IMG/VR virus record: IMGVR_UViG_3300042907_001518
Span: 1 to 64,000 of that record
Source of the DNA: a virus
Length of the DNA stretch: 64,000 nucleotides
Direction: 5' to 3' (one strand)
The translations under genes were made by a program, and so were the position numbers. Shown one piece after another: positions 60,900 through 64,000 of the stretch. Below the pieces are notes generated by a model, which ran no database searches, was not told where the DNA came from, and saw only the letters and a list, made by a program, of their open reading frames with translations. The stretch's first letter is position 1, and every line of letters starts with the position of its first letter.

Positions 60900-60953
60900 G
60901 ACTAGGGCGGCCGGCCCGTCAAAACGTAACTCCTTACGCCACAACGACTTACG
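60878..60953. repeat. Double-palindrome element, copy 12
   Basis: A (CCTAGGCC...AGACTTAGG) is shortened and overlaps the last PRT codons. B (CGTAACTC...CGACTTACG) starts at 60925, only 47 bp away, the one exception to the 52-54 bp spacing. Centre GGGCGGCCGGCCC. Confidence 0.85.
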
Positions 60954-60981
60954 CCAAAAAATTTTCCCACAAGTTTTCCGC

Positions 60982-61009
60982 TTGACAAGTCGATAACATA
61001 CTGTAGAAT
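60982..61009 (+). promoter_or_regulatory. Sigma70-like promoter with GTCGATAA box
   Basis: TTGACA (60982) and TAGAAT (61004), 16-bp spacer AGTCGATAACATACTG. Confidence 0.83.
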
Positions 61010-61052
61010 GATAGCATACGAGTGAGAAGTTAACCCACGAAGGAGTTTGATT

Positions 61053-61997
61053 ATGCCTGCTGCTGTTGAAAAGATGATGTTTGTTGGTGAGACGCCTTGG
61101 CATGGCCTTGGAAATAGCGTTGACGAGGGTATCACGGTCAATGATGCTATCGTTGCTGCTGGTTTGGATTGGGAAGTTGGTCTGAAGGACTTGCAGACCG
61201 TTGACGGTACGCCCGTTAACCATCGTGCAACCTATCGCAAGAGTGATGGTAGCATCCTTGGCGTTGTCGGGCCTCGCTATACACCTCTCCAGAATAAGGA
61301 TGCGTTCGATTGGTTCCAGCCTTTCCTTGATGCTAACGAGTGTTCGATCCATACTGCTGGTTCGCTGCATCTGGGTCAAAAGGTTTGGGTGCTTGCTCAA
61401 CTCAACCGCGACAATAGCGAGATTGTTCCGGGTGACGAGGTAAGCAAGTTTATCCTGCTGAGTAATAGCCACGATGGTACAACGGCTATTCGTGTCGGAT
61501 ACACTCCGATTCGTGTTGTGTGCGTGAACACGCTGTCATATGCTCACAAGCATGCGAACAGCCAACTGATTCGTATTCGTCATACTCGCTCCAGCCAGAA
61601 GAATCTGGAACAAGTCCGCGATATTATGGATAATATTAACGCTGGTTTTGAGGCTACTGCGGAACAGTATCGGTTCCTCGCTAGTAAGAGTTTTAACCAG
61701 AATGATATTGAGAAGTATGTTAAGGTTGTGTTGAATATTAAGGGTGCTGATGAGGATATCAAGACTCGTACCCGTAATATTATGGACGATATTCTCGCCC
61801 GTATCGAAGGCCCGAAGCAGACTGCGGCTAATGTTCGCGGTACTTGGTGGGCAGCGTATAATGGGTTCAATGAATATCTGAACTATGGTAAGGGTCGCAC
61901 GACCGACAACCGACTCGATAGCCTCTGGTTCGGCCAGAACGCTAATGAGAATAATAAGGCGTTGGAATCTGCTCTGGAGTTTGCCAACGCTATCTAA
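61053..61997 (+). CDS. DUF932 (phage/plasmid-like TIGR03299-type) protein
   Basis: 314 residues from ATG 61053, SD AAGGAG. TPWHGLGNSVDEGITVNDAI, VVGPRYTPLQNKDAF, IRVVCVNTLSYAH and the SQKNLEQVRDIMDNIN helix are hallmarks of DUF932. These proteins are common in phages and plasmids, sometimes near recombination genes, with no firm function. Strong codon bias (CGT, GGT, AAG) plus its own promoter and terminator imply high expression. Confidence 0.88.
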   Translation: MPAAVEKMMFVGETPWHGLGNSVDEGITVNDAIVAAGLDWEVGLKDLQTVDGTPVNHRATYRKSDGSILGVVGPRYTPLQNKDAFDWFQPFLDANECSIHTAGSLHLGQKVWVLAQLNRDNSEIVPGDEVSKFILLSNSHDGTTAIRVGYTPIRVVCVNTLSYAHKHANSQLIRIRHTRSSQKNLEQVRDIMDNINAGFEATAEQYRFLASKSFNQNDIEKYVKVVLNIKGADEDIKTRTRNIMDDILARIEGPKQTAANVRGTWWAAYNGFNEYLNYGKGRTTDNRLDSLWFGQNANENNKALESALEFANAI

Positions 61998-62020
61998 TAC
62001 TCCTTTCGTGGGGATTGTGG

Positions 62021-62072
62021 GAGAGGGCCGTGGCTGGGAAACCGGCTGCGGCCTTCTCTTTTATTTTTTTTT
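62021..62072 (+). terminator. Rho-independent terminator after the DUF932 gene
   Basis: GAGAGGGCCG pairs with CGGCCTTCTC (ten pairs, one G-T), with an inner GGCT/ACCGGC extension, and is followed by TTTTATTTTTTTTT. Confidence 0.92.
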
Positions 62073-62081
62073 AAGATTTGA

Positions 62082-62163
62082 CATAAGTACTTACCACATA
62101 AGGACTTACGACACGGCCGGCCCGCAAATTTCGTCCTAAGTTGAGTAGCCACAAGGACTTACG
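62082..62163. repeat. Double-palindrome element, copy 13
   Basis: A (CATAAGTA...GGACTTACG) at 62082; B (CCTAAGTTGA...GGACTTACG) at 62135, 53 bp away. Centre CGGCCGGCCCG. It lies beyond a terminator, so read-through from the upstream gene is not needed for its function. The following 170 bases hold no clear gene; a degenerate GTGCCGATACAATGG occurs near 62210. Confidence 0.87.
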
Positions 62164-62330
62164 TCTAAATCTAGCCAGTTATCCAAAGTTGCGTCATGGA
62201 CATTTGGCCTAAGTGCCGATACAATGGAGTGTAAGTCCAGTGGTGACAAGGGTTTAGATCAGATTTAGATTTGACTTATGACTCGTCTACTAATCCTAAG
62301 TAGATTATAAGTCTTAGATTTTTCTTGTTC

Positions 62331-62378
62331 CAGCCCAACCACCGGGTTTGCGGTCGTGGCGATAGTCAGCCAAAACTT
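62331..62378 (+). repeat. AGTCAG element, copy 3
   Basis: CAGCCCAACCACCGGGTTTG precedes TGGCGATAGTCAGCCAAAA. TGGC and GCCA can pair around GATAGTCA. It lies upstream of the small gene at 62412. Confidence 0.65.
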
Positions 62379-62411
62379 AGTGTCCTTTGAATGATGCAGA
62401 AAGGGAAAAAG

Positions 62412-62594
62412 ATGGATGATATTGTTCGATCACTTAATTATACCTTAGATTGTTCTAGTCAAAGACTCAAGTGGTATATGGATACTGGTAATGAGAAGTA
62501 TCTTACTGATTGTGAGATGTATTTGAGGGTTGCTAATATTTATATGACTGAAATTAATAAGGGGAAAAAGCATGAAGATTGTTGTAATATTTGA
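62412..62594 (+). CDS. Small helical protein, unassigned
   Basis: 60 residues from ATG 62412, favoured over 62391 because AAAGGGAAAAAG precedes it. Helical with Cys (NYTLDCSSQRLKWYMDTGNE, LTDCEMYLRVANIYMTEI). First of three overlapping small genes behind AGTCAG copy 3. Confidence 0.6.
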   Translation: MDDIVRSLNYTLDCSSQRLKWYMDTGNEKYLTDCEMYLRVANIYMTEINKGKKHEDCCNI

Positions 62595-62739
62595 CGAACC
62601 TTCTATTAAAGACCCTGATAGTCAAGAGGCTACTAATGCTATTGAGATTCTTAGTGAGGAATTGAGGGTGATGGATGATAGGGGTTATGATTGGTATATT
62701 GATGAAGTAATTGGAGATATACCTGATGAAAATAATTAA
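62572..62739 (+). CDS. Small acidic protein, unassigned
   Basis: 55 residues from ATG 62572 with SD AAGGGGAAAAAG, overlapping the previous gene by 23 bases. KIVVIFDEPSIKDPDSQEAT and DDRGYDWYIDEVIGDIPDEN suggest a beta-alpha-beta fold. Function unknown. Confidence 0.55.
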   Translation: MKIVVIFDEPSIKDPDSQEATNAIEILSEELRVMDDRGYDWYIDEVIGDIPDENN

Positions 62740-62887
62740 AATTAGTATGGAACTTATTGTAGACAACGATCTTGACTATGATAAGGATAGGATTGCTAAT
62801 TATCTGAATAATAAATTATATAGTGATCCTGAATTCTTTGGGGATTTTGGCCCTGAGAATATTATTAGTGTTGGAGAATTTGAATAG
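62726..62887 (+). CDS. Small acidic protein, unassigned
   Basis: 53 residues from ATG 62726, overlapping the previous gene by 14 bases. KIIKISMELIVDNDLDYDKD with DPEFFGDFGPENIISVGEFE has the same strand-helix-strand layout as its neighbour. The two may be diverged duplicates or partners. Confidence 0.55.
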   Translation: MKIIKISMELIVDNDLDYDKDRIANYLNNKLYSDPEFFGDFGPENIISVGEFE

Positions 62888-62953
62888 CACAATAGTAACA
62901 AGACTCATGGATCAATAGTCACATCTGATCCTAAGTCGAGCAATACCAAGGGT

Positions 62954-62981
62954 TTGCGTGTTGCTACTTATATGGTATAAT
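62954..62981 (+). promoter_or_regulatory. Sigma70-like promoter
   Basis: TTGCGT (62954) and TATAAT (62976), 16-bp spacer, no GYCGATA box. Confidence 0.6.
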
Positions 62982-63032
62982 GGACGAGTGGTGCAGACAA
63001 CAGCCTTCTTACTCTCTGGAGATTTTATTTAT

Positions 63033-63101
63033 ATGACGTATATTATTATTCTTAGCGCTTGTGTTGGTATTGTGAGTTCTTATATGGATATGGTTAAGTA
63101 A
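63033..63101 (+). CDS. 22-residue membrane peptide
   Basis: ATG 63033 is preceded by CTGGAG and a promoter. Hydrophobic core YIIILSACVGIVSSYM and a short C-terminal DMVK. It resembles the 22-residue peptide at 49703 in size and character. Evidence is limited by length. Confidence 0.45.
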   Translation: MTYIIILSACVGIVSSYMDMVK

Positions 63102-63357
63102 CACTCACTGAGTACTAAGAGTAGTATATTGCCCCCTCTGCATAATATATAACCTGTAACTACCAATTGTCAACAAGAAAAATTTTCTCCCGCCGCCTTT
63201 GCATAATATTTATAAAAGGGGATTAAGAATTTTCTTGTGATTATTAGTGGTTTGATAGAGAATAGTCCACGGTCTACTATAAGGTAGTCTGGAATCTACA
63301 GAGGCCCGTTGAGAAGGCTCATGGTTGCTCTGGATCGGTCAATATTTAATTGTTTCA
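63102..63357. other. Intergenic stretch before tRNA-Ser
   Basis: No convincing gene. Two copies of a TGCATAATATNTA string occur (63141 and 63203), the second followed by TAAAAGGGG. A small hairpin (CTAC-TATAAG-GTAG) lies near 63283. Nothing else is supported. Confidence 0.4.
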
Positions 63358-63442
63358 GGAGAGATGGCAGAGTGGTTTAATGCACCGGTTTACTAAACCG
63401 ACGAACTGAAAAGTTCCGGGGGTTCGAATCCCTCTCTCTCCG
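63358..63442 (+). tRNA. trnS(acu): tRNA-Ser with unusual ACU anticodon
   Basis: Class II tRNA. Acceptor GGAGAGA/TCTCTCC, three-pair D stem, long variable arm GAACT-GAAA-AGTTC, T loop TTCGAAT. The anticodon loop TTACTAA puts ACT at 34-36, whereas bacterial tRNAs for AGY normally have GCT. The first anticodon-stem pair (C27-A43) is mismatched. No CCA encoded. Confidence 0.88.
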
Positions 63443-63480
63443 TTAGTATTATTTGGGGTAATTTTGTCTTACCCAATATA

Positions 63481-63515
63481 ACGGGTTCGGATTTATGGGT
63501 ACAGTCAGCCAAAAT
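63481..63515 (+). repeat. AGTCAG element, copy 4
   Basis: ACGGGTTCGGATTTATGGGT then ACAGTCAGCCAAAA. A hairpin TTGGGGTAA/TTACCCAA lies just upstream (63452-63475), after tRNA-Ser. Confidence 0.65.
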
Positions 63516-63540
63516 AGTCAGAGAATTGTCTCAGCCCTTG

Positions 63541-63575
63541 TAACCGGATCGTTTTTGTGGTTGTAGTCAGTCAGA
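63541..63575 (+). repeat. AGTCAG element, copy 5
   Basis: TAACCGGATCGTTTTTGTGG then TTGTAGTCAGTCAGATT, 60 bases after copy 4. Confidence 0.6.
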
Positions 63576-63669
63576 TTAGATGGTCTTTAAGAATACTTTT
63601 TTGACTTTAAGAAATCGGCCACTATCATATAGTAATGAGGGATGGAACTGTCACACTCCATCTTGTCTA

Positions 63670-63697
63670 TTCGGTTTTATGGGAACAGTCAGTCAAA
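63670..63697 (+). repeat. AGTCAG element, copy 6
   Basis: TTCGGTTTTATGGGAACAGT then CAGTCAAA, ending directly at the ATG of the next gene (63698). Confidence 0.65.
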
Positions 63698-63856
63698 ATG
63701 ATACTATTGGCACAAACGGTAACTATTGTTAAGAAACCACTTTGTCCAACTTTTATTCATGATGATATATCAAGACTATTCATTTGTGCAGTAGGAATAT
63801 TACTGTGTGTGGGTGTCTTATATTTTATTATGAGATATTTTAATGGAACACAATGA
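63698..63856 (+). CDS. Small membrane protein
   Basis: 52 residues from ATG 63698, immediately after AGTCAG copy 6. The frame is open from 63635, but that part contains the element. A transmembrane helix (LFICAVGILLCVGVLYFIM) lies near the C-terminus. No SD is seen; the element may replace it or include the translation signal. The end overlaps the next gene. Confidence 0.5.
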   Translation: MILLAQTVTIVKKPLCPTFIHDDISRLFICAVGILLCVGVLYFIMRYFNGTQ

Positions 63857-63971
63857 TCTAGGATACATGAAAGATTATGGTCAGTGGATACTATCAGGGG
63901 TATTAATATTATATGGCCTACTATTCTCTTTTCTGCATAAAGATCTGGAGATAGATAGTGATGATATTTGA
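63843..63971 (+). CDS. Small membrane protein
   Basis: 42 residues from ATG 63843, overlapping the previous gene by 14 bases. One transmembrane helix (WILSGVLILYGLLFSFL) with an acidic C-terminus (KDLEIDSDDI). Probably coupled to and acting with its neighbour. The remaining 29 bases of the window hold nothing recognisable. Confidence 0.5.
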   Translation: MEHNDLGYMKDYGQWILSGVLILYGLLFSFLHKDLEIDSDDI

Positions 63972-64000
63972 AACCCTAGCATCTTGTTGCATGATTCTAT

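Noticed and set aside
48314-62163. Double-palindrome elements as a CRISPR array
   Set aside because: The copies are hundreds to thousands of bases apart with genes between them and have no spacer-repeat periodicity.
48992-62163. Double-palindrome elements as ordinary rho-independent terminators
   Set aside because: No T-runs, inner bases mismatched, and fixed A-B spacing. Clear terminators elsewhere in the window (48169, 56658, 62021) look different.

Overview
The window is a segment of a large tailed-phage genome (or a prophage of one), most likely a siphovirus-type phage with a very long tail. The late region reads in the usual head-to-tail order: terminase, portal, prohead protease with scaffold, major capsid protein, connectors, tail tube, a 2435-residue tape measure, and tip proteins. 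The host cannot be named from the sequence. A C-terminal PEP-CTERM-type sorting signal on one small early protein, and a secreted Pro/Val/Tyr-rich protein, suggest a Gram-negative-type host with an exosortase system. Planctomycetes or Verrucomicrobia fit best, as inference only. No replication genes are present, so the whole genome must be considerably larger.

Layout. (1) 1-7149, plus strand: a tightly overlapping operon of glycosyltransferases and a methyltransferase. (2) 47561 down to 7158, minus strand: the late structural operon. It opens with a sigma-factor-like gene, a probable small terminase, an HNH and an ERCC4-type nuclease. Portal, protease/scaffold, capsid, a collagen-like fibre, a repeat-domain protein, two glycan-related genes, connectors, tail tube, tape measure and hub/tip proteins follow. 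Three minus-strand proteins carry long Thr/Pro mucin-like tracts. (3) 47641-64000, plus strand: an accessory region of about 40 mostly tiny genes, eight clear tRNA genes, one degenerate tRNA-like sequence and a candidate structured RNA.

The most unusual feature is the regulatory architecture of region 3. Thirteen copies of an approximately 82-bp double-palindrome element lie between genes, often overlapping the preceding stop codon. The two palindromes start 52-54 bp apart in twelve of the thirteen copies, close to five helical turns. Nearly every copy is followed by a sigma70-like promoter that often carries a GYCGATA box. A second dispersed element (core AGTCAGYNAAA, six copies) marks other gene starts.

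How the parts may work together: early promoters with the GYCGATA box express the small accessory proteins and tRNAs. The phage sigma factor may then drive the minus-strand late genes, several of which have a GTGTAT-TATAAT-like box upstream. The glycosyltransferase operon probably decorates the virion, with the mucin-like and collagen-like structural proteins as attractive acceptors. All names are family-level calls made from the sequence by eye; no searches were run.
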